A program made the position numbers and the translations under genes. Below, piece after piece: positions 37,665 through 48,731 of a stretch of 64,000 nt of DNA. Numbering within the stretch: the stretch's first letter is position 1; each line of letters opens with the position of its first letter. The DNA is from Mycoemilia scoparia (Eukaryota; Kickxellomycota; Kickxellomycetes; Kickxellales; Kickxellaceae). The stretch covers positions 186,001 through 250,000 of the forward strand of contig JANBPU010000004.1 of the NCBI GenBank assembly GCA_027575805.1, given 5' to 3'. The notes below the pieces were generated by a model. The model was not told the DNA's origin and did not search any database. It saw only the letters and a program-made list of their open reading frames with translations.

Positions 37665-38033
37665 CGTACAGCTACCGGTGTAATTGGGCAAAATAAATGT
37701 GAAATTTAAAGAGTCATTACTAAATTTAAAGAAAAAAGGAGAAGCTCGAAAGTACACTAAATTTTGGTATAGTGGTGCATCAAGAAAAATCGCCTAATTT
37801 GATCAGAAACCATCTATAAGTTAATTTTGAGATACCTTCATGCTGTGTTGCATGAATTCCTTTCAAAGACATTGAGTTGGCACAAACTAACCATGTTACG
37901 CTACACAAGCATCAGTAGCACTACCCATACATGCTTATTCGTCTCATACGATTCCTCGCTTTCCTTTGATCACTACTCTACTACATATTCAGCATTTTCT
38001 TCTTTATTAATTTAGGGATCCCCACACTTATCA
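37665..38033. other. intergenic region ELP3 to STIMATE-like gene
   Basis: Divergent promoter region of 369 bp, AT-rich. Nothing specific is seen. Confidence 0.5.
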
Positions 38034-39171
38034 ATGTCATCAGAGGGGGCAGGGAAGCCTGAAAGCCCCAAGGTCGAGCTTGTATGTGCACTTGCTGGAA
38101 ACTTCTCCATACTGGTTCAAGTAGGAATTGGTCTGCTGGCTCTGGCTTCCCTTGTAGTCAAACGGCATTTTGAACGACCAAAGAGAACGTGGTTCATTTG
38201 GTAGGTATAACCAATTTGGCATAGCCAGATTCATATAGACATTTGCTACAGGCTGTCTGAATGTCCCTTTCTGTGCTATACATTTTAGGTCTTTAGACGT
38301 TGGAAAGCAAGTATGCGGAGGTTCCGTTATGCATATGTGTAATCTTATTGCCGCTGCTATTACTGGAAGTCACTCGAAGAGAGGAACAGATCCATGCGTA
38401 TGGTGAGTTACGAGTACATTACAAATCCTTCTTTATACTAGCAAAGAATGATATTCTGTCTTGTCATATCTTGTTCTCAAAATGTCCAGTCCATTGAAAT
38501 ACGCACTTACATGACTATTTTTATTGTAAAACAGGTACTTTTTGCATCTGTTTCTCGACACCACTGTTGGGGTATTCATTCTTTATGGCTACCTTAGTAT
38601 TATTGGGAGGATAACCAAAAGATATGGCATAACAGATCTACAGTCCGGAGAGTATGGAAACCCACCTAGTATTAAAAAATGGTTCAAGCAGACCGCAATA
38701 TTCACCGGATGCCTGTTACTAATGAAAGGGACGGTTGTTATTGCAATTTCAATCATTCCATTCCTATTTACTCTTGGTGACTGGATAATGGCTCCAGTCA
38801 GATCCACTGGAAGCCAAGAATTCGAAATCATATTTGTTATGGCCATTGCGCCGCTTGTTCTCAACATATTCGAGTTTTGCATTGTGGACCAAGTCATCAA
38901 AAAGAGGTTACACAAAAAATCGGCTGGCGGCGATGATTCGGAGGATTCTTATGACGGGGTTGAAATGGGAAATAGCACTTATAACCCACTCCCTGTAGAA
39001 ATGGATTCTGTTGAAATGCCTCCGGCTGGCAACCATGTTAGAACATCAACATCCGAAAATATTTACAAGCGCCGCGATTCAGGCGACAATGGTCGGACTA
39101 GCGGTGATCACACATCCTACAATATGAATTCATTTGAGCTGGAGGAGCCTGCATCAAGAAAAAATAATTAA
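38034..39171 (+). CDS. STIMATE/TMEM110-family multipass membrane protein
   Basis: Exons 38034-38200, 38289-38402 and 38535-39171 encode 305 residues. Family members sit in ER or vacuolar membranes; the animal protein promotes STIM1 conformational change at ER-plasma membrane contacts, and the yeast relative YPL162C is vacuolar and uncharacterised. Visible hydrophobic segments lie near residues 20-45 (ILVQVGIGLLALASLV), 65-85 (VMHMCNLIAAAIT), 98-120, 145-175 (FTGCLLLMKGTVVIAISII) and 195-215 (IIFVMAIAPLVLNIFEF). The family signature is CVWYFLHLFLDTTVGVFILY. The C-terminal 85 residues are soluble and polar with Ser/Thr/Asn and acidic stretches. Fungal function is unknown. Confidence 0.8.
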
Positions 39172-39676
39172 ATATCACACATATGCAAACTCCTCGTATA
39201 TACACTTGTTCCGCTAATTTTGTTATCTCACTTTGTCGCAATTTTACTGTTCTCTGGCCTTATTTAACAATTATAGTTTCATAGATTGTTCATTTACCCG
39301 TCCATTTACAGAGCATAGCCTCCACTTTTCATTTTGTTTACATAGCATCTCTAGAGTCTATTTATATTCTATGCAATATAGTCAATGCAGTAGTTGAATC
39401 ATTAAGCTACAAGATGCCAAGCCTTTAATATAGCACAACAGTACATTAGTCCGAATTGATAACTTCAAAATTGAAATGCAAAACCCATCACCACAGTATA
39501 AGAATCTCAATAATCCTATTAAAGAGTAGAAAAACTCCTAAATTTTACCATTGATTGGTCAATTCAGATTTTTTCGACATAGTACATAGTGCAAAATGTA
39601 TATGCCTTTAAAACCATCCCTTAACTATCAAGTTAATTTATGTCTAAAAGTGTCTTGATAATGCGGCCAAATGTAA
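39172..39676. other. intergenic region, convergent gene ends
   Basis: AT-rich 3' flanks of the STIMATE-like gene and IPK1. No feature is seen. Confidence 0.5.
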
Positions 39677-41334
39677 TCAAGAACCATTCGGGTATGCTGT
39701 GCACTGATGGATATCCCGAAGCGATTTATCAACATTGAGATAATTCTCAACTATATCTTGGTCCTTTTTATAGTTGCTTGGTATATTAAATATGGATTTT
39801 CTGTCCGTATCGATAATAGCAACTTGAGCTTTGACCTTATTCCCAGAGAGCGAAGAGTATTCCGAAAAGTTTATTTCCGAATCAAACCTACGCCTATACA
39901 TGGTTTGTGTAATACAGACAAGCCATTATTGTCACCATCCAAGAAACCTCGGCAGTATATATATCCAACATTTACCTTGGTGACAAGTCTCCCTTGATGA
40001 TGGAAACAAACAGCGATACGTCTTTGAGAGTCATTGATAGCAAGTATCTTAGAATAACACTCTTGTGGTCTATCCAGTAAACAAATAAAAGTTACACCAT
40101 AGCTCATATAACACAATCTTGTGGTGTGGTTTGAATCTGCATTTAGCTTACCGTTTGGTGCTAATCCGCGTCTTTCCTTTTCGTTTTCGAGAAATGCTTT
40201 TGCCACAAGCCTCCATTCAGATAGCTCTGGCTCTTCAATTGTCTTGCAGTTATCTAAGAATGAGTTATACAGCGGCAGTACGCCCTCAATATCATGAGAA
40301 TCAAGGGATGCTTGCAGTTGCGCAAGTCTTTTTAAAACACCGGATTTGCTCAAAATTTTGGGCAAAATATCTTTGATAGTTTCGAAAATTTCCGGTGCAA
40401 CATCCTATATAGTGTAGAGATTGAAGTAATCATCCAAAACCAGTAGCATAATATATAGATGCCAGAGCATTTTCTACTATAAACCCACATTAACATCCAC
40501 TGAACTACCGTCAATGAAAACACGGAAGTTATTTTGTGGAGTCACTATCAAAGCATCAATTGCACGGGCAATACGACTGGTCTCTCCTGAATACAGGTCC
40601 ATTGGACAATATAGGCTTATATCGTCGACATGACTTTTACTTTTCATCCATTTGTGTAAACAAAATCTACAAATCTTGGTCTTCACTTCCGTGTTTTCGG
40701 ATATATACGTGGAATTGGGAATGAACCCCCATTTTGGTTTTATTTCCACTGAAATTATACTCTGTCCTTCGTTGGGTGCTGCTGTCATGTCAGATGTCAA
40801 AATCGCGATTTCCTGAGAAATGTCTATCATCCTGTTCTTTCTCTTTTCTGGTCGGAAAGGTTCGATCAGTTCGCTGACTTCAGTTAGGAATTGTCGGTCA
40901 ACATTTAAAGGAATCTATAAATATAGACAAAAATGAGCTATACTAGTGTTTACTTAGATATTCATAGCATGCAGATGTTTGTTACATTGAAAGACGAACC
41001 ATTTGTGGTATAATCCGAACATCGGTACTCAACAAAGGCTGGATTACATCTTGGGCAAACGCAATGTTGTCTAAAACCTGTCTTTCGTGCCATTTTTGTG
41101 ACGAGTGCTTGTCGACTTTGGATAATCTTATCAGGCTTCCTATCTATTAATGAATGTATTTGTGGCTAAATAAAATATTAGTGCTTTTGCTAAAGCACAT
41201 TTTAACTTGGAACTTACAAAGTGACTGTTGGGACCATGGTATGATATCAAGATGTTGGCATTCCCCTCTCCTTTGTACTTCCATTGTGTGGCATCCAGTA
41301 CCCCTTGCTCATCGATGGTGGTTGCCTGCGCCAT
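39677..41334 (-). CDS. IPK1: inositol-pentakisphosphate 2-kinase
   Basis: Six exons (41334-41218, 41143-41000, 40914-40489, 40404-40152, 40069-39976, 39887-39677) encode 414 residues. Ipk1 phosphorylates IP5 to IP6 (phytate), which acts in mRNA export, and feeds inositol pyrophosphate synthesis. Motifs: WKYKGEGNANILISY (nucleotide loop), VEIKPKWGFIP, KICRFCLHKWMK with paired cysteines of the zinc site, CPMDLYSG, a C-terminal YLLSMTLKDVSLFVS, and VAIIDTDRKSIFNIPSNY where plant and yeast enzymes carry the DxDxK metal site. Here D-T-D-R-K keeps the acidic pair. Intron 2 has an unusual GTTCGT donor, with no better in-phase choice seen. Exon 3 ends at a GTGGGT donor because only that keeps phase with DVAPEIFE. 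Confidence 0.85.
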
Positions 41335-41593
41335 TCCTTTGAACCGCTTTGCTATAAACAGAAAATACAAGAACAAAGATTGAATCTCTCGCCTAATGAT
41401 CTAACCGCTTTACATTCTAAAACAGAATCTCAATTTATGGGAAAATGCATTTTGATTTGATCTTAGAGCTAATCATATAAAGCAACACAGAATGGAACAT
41501 CTCCACATCAATGCTATGGTCTTAAGGTTATGAAGAGTTCATTTCACTTTACATACATACATTATTAAAATATAATAGCTTTAACGCTTTGAA

Positions 41594-44500
41594 ATGTCTG
41601 ATGAGGAAAGGAAGGAATATGCCCTCCAGAAGGCAGAGTGTAAGTCTTGACAAACCTGGTATTGCATTCTGAGTATGGTCCCCGAACTAAACCAATGGGC
41701 TTTAAAAATATAGATGTCCTTTCTCAAATTGACGGGAAATGGTCGTTCATAAAGGATAGGAAGGTAAGCTTTGCAGTGCGCTTGGCAGTCATATTCAAAA
41801 TGTTATCTCCCATACATACATTAACCAAAAAGCATACAACTATTTATTCAGTTCAACCCAGTCGCGCTGGCACTTCAAATGACCGATTCTAGCTCACTCG
41901 GGCTAGACTACAATGTGTTCCACAACTACCACATGGCGCTAAACGCTTCCCTGGAAGACATAATCAATGAATACTATACCAGCTTCAATACATCAATTCT
42001 TTCATTCAGTGGTCTTCACGACCGTATCAGTGGTGCGTCATCATCCATCAATCACACCCGCACAGACCTTATATCAGTCAAGCAGCTTCTGACAGAAGAA
42101 AGAAGCAGTGTCGAGCAGCTGTATGCCAAGAGCAAGCAGACCGAGGAGGTCATATCGATTATCAATAAAATCATTGAAGTCAGGAACATACCATCAGAAG
42201 TGTCCAAACTGAGCCAGGAAAAGAAATTCGTAGAGGCAGCAAAAAAGCTATCTCAGGGGCTCAAGTTTGTCTCAAACCCAGAGTTCAAACCTATAAAGAC
42301 ACTTTTTGTTTTGGAGCAGAAGCTTAACAAGGAGAAGGAAGATTTGGTCAAGGTCATCATTGAAGAACTGCACAACCATGTTTATCTAATGAGCCCATAC
42401 TCAGAACGGAAGGCGGCTCTTGAAGATGACAGCGAAGATGAGGATGCCGGAAAGCTATCAAAGACCATTGAAGTCAAGAGAAAGGCAGAGGATAATCCAG
42501 AGGCAGATTCATACAGCTATGTCGGAAAACTTCTTGAATGTCTATTTACCATCAACATGGGCACAGAAACCATAAAGAACATCTACCATCGCATTCCTCA
42601 GGAAATATCTAATCTAGTGGATCGTATCATCGTAGAGGTAGAAGATAGAAGCAAGGCCATAATAGGCCAAGTCAAGCTTTTTAGCCCTGACTCTCTAGAT
42701 GATACTGAAGGGGAAATCCTTGACGAGTATTTCCGCGTTTTGTTGGGCGGTTTCGAGTCGGTACTTGAGTATCACCACCACATCGCAAAGACGATAGATA
42801 AACTGGTTGAAACACAGAAAGAAGCAAACTATGATGGGCCACAGCATAATTTCCCAAAGTATAACATCCAGAATGTTTGGAATTCCATGAAAGAAGAGAT
42901 AGGCGCAATGCTCAAAAACTATCTGATACCAAGTGACAACACTAATAACAGTAATGGCCTTGGCAACGAGCAGGATGATGAATTCGGTGATAGTGGCGAA
43001 AAGCCCTCGTTCAAGCTGTTTGAGATTGACATAAAAAGCACATCACGACAGACTGCAGAAAATATTTATGACAGCATCACTGCAAAGATGGATCAGCTTG
43101 CCATCTCTAACAACGTTAATAATAATATTCTTGCTACCAATGGCCCAGTACTTATTGACCAATACTCTGGAAAAAAGAAAGTATATACTCATAAGCTTTT
43201 GGCCAAGCCTAAAATCGAGCACAGCCCGATTATTTTCAACGCTGCTATCCGCTTTGTCGACCACATCTCTGAAACATTTTTCCCTGATGAACCACCAAGA
43301 GCAACTGGCATCTTCCTTCACGAATTTTTCTTCAGAGTGTATTTGCCCCATGTTGAAGATGTATCTGCTCAAAAGTTCCAGCAAGTCATCACAGCACCTG
43401 ATACGTTTTTGTCCGACACCGCAAGCACGGGTGTAACCATATTCAAGGTAAAAATCTGCCACTCTTTATCTTTGGAGCATTTCCTACATTCACAACACTT
43501 TGTTTCATTATTAACAAGCATTTTGATGATGTGTTTATAGAGTGCTGTTCAATTAATCCCTATGATCAGAAACTTCAGTCGCCTACTCACATCCCTCTCG
43601 CTGTTTAAAAACGATACATTCGATATTACCTTGGATCTCTCACGGAAATACTATGGATGTTGTCTAAATCTCTTCCACTCTATACTGTCGGGCCCAAATG
43701 GAAGAAAATACACATCAGCAAGGTGGGCAGAGAATGAGGACCTTGTTCAGTTGCTGGACATGATCATGAGTCTGACCACGTTAAAAGGTTGGGTAGACTT
43801 TAGCACACATGCTGAAAGAGAAATAAAGCTAGAAGAGGAGCTTAAAATGGATCGGTCACTTTATTCTGGAGAGCTGATATCTGATCCAAAGAAGCTTATC
43901 ACTCTAGCAATCCTCCAGCAAACACTGAAATGGTTCATGGCCCAACTCAGACTCATCGATGCTGATCGTGCAAAGAAACTCGAGGATGGTCAAGTGAAGG
44001 TAACACACATATAACGATGCATTAATATGCTTTGTACATCATCTCATGCAATTAAATATAGTCGACAATGTGGCCCTTAACATCCCACTCTATCTTTCAT
44101 TTTAACAAACTATAGGTTGAAACGACTATTATTAAAGCACAACGCAAGATGCTTGATGAGATCATTGACAAGTACAATGCCCTGGCTGTTGAATGTCTCG
44201 TCATCCTCCGTATTGAGGTTAGAGTTTGCTGTATATACCACCTTGATTTGGCTACCCGTGAAGGCGACTATAGGATAAACCAAAATGAGGTAGAAACTGA
44301 TCGATATATACAAATCCTCAATTCTCAGCTTGCTCTATACCAAGAAAAGATACAAGACGTTTTAGCCAGTGACGAGCTCAAGTATGTATACCCAGTATAC
44401 ATATATGACACTACAACATTTGTTTATAAAATAACCTATATTACCACCTCATCTTTTGCTAAACAATTATTATTATATCTAATTCTTATAGCTTCGTATT

Positions 44501-44876
44501 TGGTGGCGTTTCCATTTTAATGGCTCACATGCTTATTGTCAATACTCGCTATATTCGTGAATTCAACATGGCAGGTGCGCAAAAGATGATCCGAAATGTC
44601 CTTTCCTTGCAGCAGAACCTAACCAACATCTCTCTTTCTGGTGAAAGTGGATTGGACAAGGCTCGCAAATTCTATGAGCTTTATGGTCGAGGTATTGAAG
44701 GCACTCTGCATCACATCACTAACGAAGGACCAAGCTTTACGTTTGACGAGTATAAGCGTCTGTTTGACTTTGTATATACCAATTATGCTGCCGACCCTAC
44801 ATACAATATCCAAAATGATGAAATCCCATCTTACGAGACTGCAATCGAAAATCTCAAAAGTTCTCTTGGTGTATAG
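41594..44876 (+). CDS. SEC8: exocyst complex subunit Sec8
   Basis: Exons 41594-41639, 41714-41763, 41852-43447, 43541-43999, 44116-44381 and 44492-44876 encode 933 residues. Sec8 (EXOC4) is part of the octameric exocyst that tethers secretory vesicles to the plasma membrane at growing tips. The N-terminal signature is clear: FNPVALALQM, SSLGLDYNVFHNY, IINEYYTSFNTSI, then a heptad-rich coiled coil (SVKQLLTEERSSVEQLYAKS) and VIIEELHNHVYLMSPYSERK. The middle and C-terminal helical rods follow without known catalytic motifs. An acidic insert (DDSEDEDAG) follows the YLMSPYSERK segment. The first two exons are short (46 and 50 nt) and were fitted by phase (T|AT) to give EYVLSQIDGKWSFIKDRK. Confidence 0.9.
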
Positions 44877-45096
44877 CAGACATCATCGCTCAGTTACCTT
44901 ACAAATAATACCTTGGATTCAGTGAGTTGGAGATGATGAATCCTTTAGTTGTTGGTGTGCATTTGCATTAAACTCCCCCCCCCCTCTGTGTCACTATTAT
45001 TTCTATTTCATAATGTTTATTTAATCATTGCTATAACAAATACACTAAACTGTTGCAGCAACAAGTGTCATGCCTAGAATTTTTTTCTCGAAATTT

Positions 45097-46769
45097 TCAG
45101 CTGGTGGCTACTTTGGCTTTTGCCTTATTAATAGCTACCCCAATACTCTTTTTCAGGAATGTAGTGAGTTTCTGAGACTCCTCTTGTAGCAGATCCAGAT
45201 GCTCAGTTTTTAGCTTTGATCCATGTTTGTTTATAACCAGAAGCATTAGCATGGCAAACTTTTTTGAATTCCTGTTAAACCCTGCTGCTGCTACAAATAA
45301 GCTTGCGATAATTTCTGCATCGTCCTCATCAATTGGAAGTTGAAGTGAAAAGAGCGTATTCATGATAGTGATCTGAGACTGTGGCCATTCGCGATCACGG
45401 ATGGCTGGCTTTATACTACTACAGAGTGCTCTATTATTATTATTGTTGTTGTTGTTGAAAGGTTAGAACCAGCAAATCTGAATATGGGTGATAATATTTG
45501 AAGGATGACTTTTGGTGGTCAGCGATTAAAGGGATAATCGTAGCCAAGTGAGTGACCACCATTTATTATCAGATAACCACCCTTCAAAAATCACCACACA
45601 CGTATATGGTATTGCGATTTTTATATCTATATTGGCTTACCTAAAGGCAAAAGTCCTTAGCTTTGGTGATTTTGAGTCCTTCAGAATTCGAGATATGAAC
45701 GAAAGCGTCGGATTGCCTATAACATTTGAAATAAACATCTTTGTGGTTATTTATAAAAGACCTCATTGGTCATGTGTATATATACCTTTGGTCCAAACAT
45801 GATTTCTAACAATACTTGCCAATTTCATTTTGCTTCTCAAACAACCCTAGCAAGAGACCATTCACAACGATCTTTGGGTCTTTGTTGGATACCTCGAGTA
45901 TTGAATCTTGCAGCGTTCTTGGGAGTAGATCATTGTCATAAAACCACTACGTTAACAAAAAATATACAGAGATGATTCAAAGCTATGTACGGATATTTAG
46001 CCAAACAATCCAAGCATCAAGGTTCATCCACAAATTAGTATCGAATTTCTTGTTACCTTGTTCTGGACCAGCATAGTAAAAAACAACAGTCTATTTTCAT
46101 TGCTGATTTCACTATCGGCGCTCAGATTACCATTCTTGTCAGGTATGCAGGCTATAGATTTTACCAGCTCTGCAAGCACCGTTTCATTTGCATTTGAGAT
46201 CGTTAATTGTGAATCTTTGGCAACAGACAAAAGAAGGGTTGAAGGCTGGACAAAAATTTCTCTAAATGCGGCTTCTGCATCCTTGCTCCACTCTGTTGTG
46301 CGGTTAATGCTGGCAATGCTAGACAATATTTTTTCAGTATCCTTTTGGCTGGCTCCAGGGGCATGTACTGAAGAGTGTCCAGCATTACTATCAAGACCGA
46401 GAGAGCGTGGTTCATCATCTGTCCTCTTCGGTATGGCACAAATTCCGTTAGAACTACCTGTAGGCTTTTGGGCATGAAGGAAACGTCGCCTTTTGCTCAG
46501 CCTATCTTTAAGTCCAGCAGCTATACACCACCACCAGCATAGCTATTAATGAACTCAGTTTATAAGAAAGTAGCAATACTAGCAACATAAAATGGTAAAC
46601 AAAACCTACGAATTGTCTTTGGTGGTGGGGCATTTTCAAATTCAGGGTAAAGACCATTTCGAATTAGCGCTGGCTTGGCTAGCGAATGTGCCTCCTTGTT
46701 GCTTTGCAAGAATGTCTCAAGGTTATACCAAAGGTGTGGTTGACCATCAGATTGAATTTGGTTTGACAT
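45097..46769 (-). CDS. FANCE: FANCE-like protein (Fanconi anaemia core complex E, C-terminal fold)
   Basis: Exons 46769-46610, 46520-46057, 45946-45820, 45716-45641 and 45418-45097 encode 382 residues. The C-terminal part reads as a helical repeat: WFYDNDLLPRTLQDSILEVS, KSPKLRTFAFSSIKPAI, REWPQSQITIMNTLFSL, AEIIASLFVAAAGFNRNSKK, FAMLMLLVINKHGSKL and ESQKLTTFLKKSIGVAINKA. The pattern 'F.RS.KFA.LLL.V..K....L....LL......L..FLKKSL..AL' is the hallmark of the FANCE C-terminal domain, which bridges the core ubiquitin ligase to FANCD2. The N-terminus is weakly conserved, with a basic KRRRF stretch that may be a nuclear signal. Intron 3 has GC-AG borders (G|GCAAGT), and intron 4 contains a MITE-like element. 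The assignment is by pattern from memory, so another all-helical repair protein is possible. Confidence 0.6.
45483..45602. mobile_element. MITE-like element A, copy 5, inside an intron of the FANCE-like gene
   Basis: The left end is GGTGATAATATTTGAAGGAT and the right end ACCCTTCAAAAATCACC. The interior keeps TTTTGGTGGTCAGCGATTA. It occupies over half of the 222-bp intron 45419-45640. Confidence 0.7.
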
Positions 46770-47194
46770 TGAGAAATATTGAAATTAATATTGAATATAT
46801 GTGGGAGTATTTTTATTTTCAAGAATGAAAAGCAATAATCAACAAACTTGTGCGCGCGTGGTGGTATTAGAGAAAGATTGTAAACAAGACAGAGGCAACC
46901 AACACCAAAATGCCTGAACTTTGAAAGCTTAGTTGTATCAGATTCCTGTCTAAACACGTCTGAGAGGTATGCCCGACAATCAAAACCAAACGAGAAAAAT
47001 CCTGGTTGTCGATATATACAATGCTAGCAGTGTTAGGAGGAGATGGTTGTAGTACTGAACATCGGCAAACTTAGAATAGACACAATTATATTGACAACAA
47101 CCGCGAATGAGTAAATTGGCCCAAACTTCACTATTGATCTCCTTTACCCCCACAACGACCCTGTGCCATATATTGCAGGCATTAGGGAACAAGT
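46770..47194. other. intergenic region FANCE-like to RPL41
   Basis: Contains the RPL41 3' flank and the promoter of the FANCE-like gene. No feature is seen. Confidence 0.5.
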
Positions 47195-47272
47195 TTACTT
47201 GGAGCGAGCGCGCATCTTTCTGCGTTTACGCTTAAGGCGGCGTGTGCGTTTCTTCTTCCACTTGTCTCTCAT
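47195..47272 (-). CDS. RPL41: 60S ribosomal protein eL41 (25 residues)
   Basis: The minus strand reads MRDKWKKKRTRRLKRKRRKM followed by RARSK and a stop: 25 residues, the exact family length. Only two positions differ from the near-universal eL41 sequence (Asp3 and Thr10). eL41 is the smallest ribosomal protein and forms one Arg/Lys-rich helix bridging the two subunits. The sequence TTCCTAGAA directly before the ATG could be a 3' splice site, so a leader intron ending two bases before the start is possible. Confidence 0.95.
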   Translation of the reverse strand: MRDKWKKKRTRRLKRKRRKMRARSK

Positions 47273-47885
47273 TTCTAGGAAGGGCAAAACAAGGGGAGAA
47301 TGGCTGTTAATATACAATAATCATTTAAATGGAAGGTGTACGTGCCGGCACCAAAGACAATGTATGCGTTGACATCCAAAGCACCGGTCCGTATCAGTAG
47401 AAGATAACAGCGTGAAGCTTGTTTTTTCTACGGATTCACGGGTGTGTGGACGGATGGATATATACACATGGATGGATGGATTCGCATAGTAGTCCTTGGA
47501 TACGCCCGACGTACAAAATAATAGTTGAACACAACTTACTTTAAAGAAGCTAATAAAACAGAGGAGGATGAATCTAGTGGATGCCAAATACTTTAATTTA
47601 TAGACCAAGTGACCTTCTGCTTGCATAACTCCCAGCCTTAACCTAACGGTGATTTTTTGGTTGCTAGGGATAATTACAGATCAGGACGATAGCAATTCAG
47701 TCCTACATAATAAAGCAATTTGCTCATCCTGCTAAAAATACTAAGCTTAGATTAACTTGGATCACAAAATGGCAGTGCCAGTTTTGCTTTATTCGGATCA
47801 AAGCTCATTTACAAGGCTGATAGTGATTTGCTAACACACCTTTAGCCAGTTTGAATATTTTGTAATTCTTTCGTATAATATTATA
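47273..47885. other. intergenic region, divergent RPL41/MRPL31
   Basis: Promoter and leader DNA of two divergent ribosomal protein genes, cytosolic and mitochondrial. A few GGAT repeats lie near 47450-47480. No other feature was seen. Confidence 0.5.
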
Positions 47886-48434
47886 ATGTTCAGTATACTT
47901 TCTGGTCCATTTAGGCCATCGCTTGTAGCATTTGGCGGAAAGGCATGGTAAGGCTTCATTTCATACCAAATAACTAGGTCGAAATTACCACAATCAAAAA
48001 TACAAGCTAAAATGCAAATTTATATGTCGATTTGTCTATACCCAGGCGTATTCCATGGAGACTAAGTAAGACAAGAAAAGCCAATGTTCGCAAGCGTCTT
48101 AGAGCTGTTGATAGTGTTATCGACACCCTTGTAGAATCGGGTGTTCAATTTAAACAACTTGTAAGTATTCCCGCAATTTCATATACGGACTCTCCACGAT
48201 ATATTTTTTGTCCTTTCCAATAAGGCATTACAATAATATTAACTCTGGGCCAACTCTGCCATTGCTTTGATTTACCAGGATCTCGCAAAGAAGCTACCAA
48301 AAGAACATGAAATGAATCCTCGGGACAAATATACCACATTTTCTAGGACGGCAAGAAACTATCGTAAAGGTATTCACAAGGTTCCAAAGTTCACAAAAGT
48401 CGCATTGCCACGGACATCTCCTGTTGGTTTCTAG
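47886..48434 (+). CDS. MRPL31: mitochondrial large-subunit ribosomal protein mL60 (MRPL31)
   Basis: Exons 47886-47947, 48046-48160 and 48279-48434 encode 110 residues. This is a fungal mitoribosome protein. Its signatures are present: WRIPWRLSKTRKANVRKRLR, AVDSVIDTL, DKYTTFSRTARNYRKGIHKV and PKFTK. The N-terminus (MFSILSGPFRPSLVAFGGKA) is short and basic/hydrophobic, as in mitochondrial import signals. The length is slightly under that of yeast Mrpl31 (131). Confidence 0.9.
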
Positions 48435-48523
48435 ACAAAATAGCTTACATTCATTCCATTTTTTTATCGCTTCACTAAATATATTTATCATTTAAAAAGA
48501 ACACATATAAAGCACACATTTGG

Positions 48524-48630
48524 CAGAATCTCCTCAAAAATGTACCAGAATAATATCTTCAATACTAGCCTAAAATATATGGCCTATGGACCAAACTTGA
48601 AGGGGCGTATGAGGGTCCATTTTGGTATAC
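48524..48630 (+). repeat. dispersed repeat B-like, copy 4 (diverged)
   Basis: Matches 23690-23805 in GTACCAGAATAATATC and CCTAAAATATATGGCC, and shares the phrase GGACCAAA. It lies between the convergent ends of MRPL31 and SF1. Confidence 0.5.
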
Positions 48631-48731
48631 TTTTGATGAAAAACATGCCATTTGTTTGAATTGATGGAAAATTTCTATCAAATTAAAACAGGAAAAGTGA
48701 CTGCAGTATTGTATGATGGGATACAGGTGTA

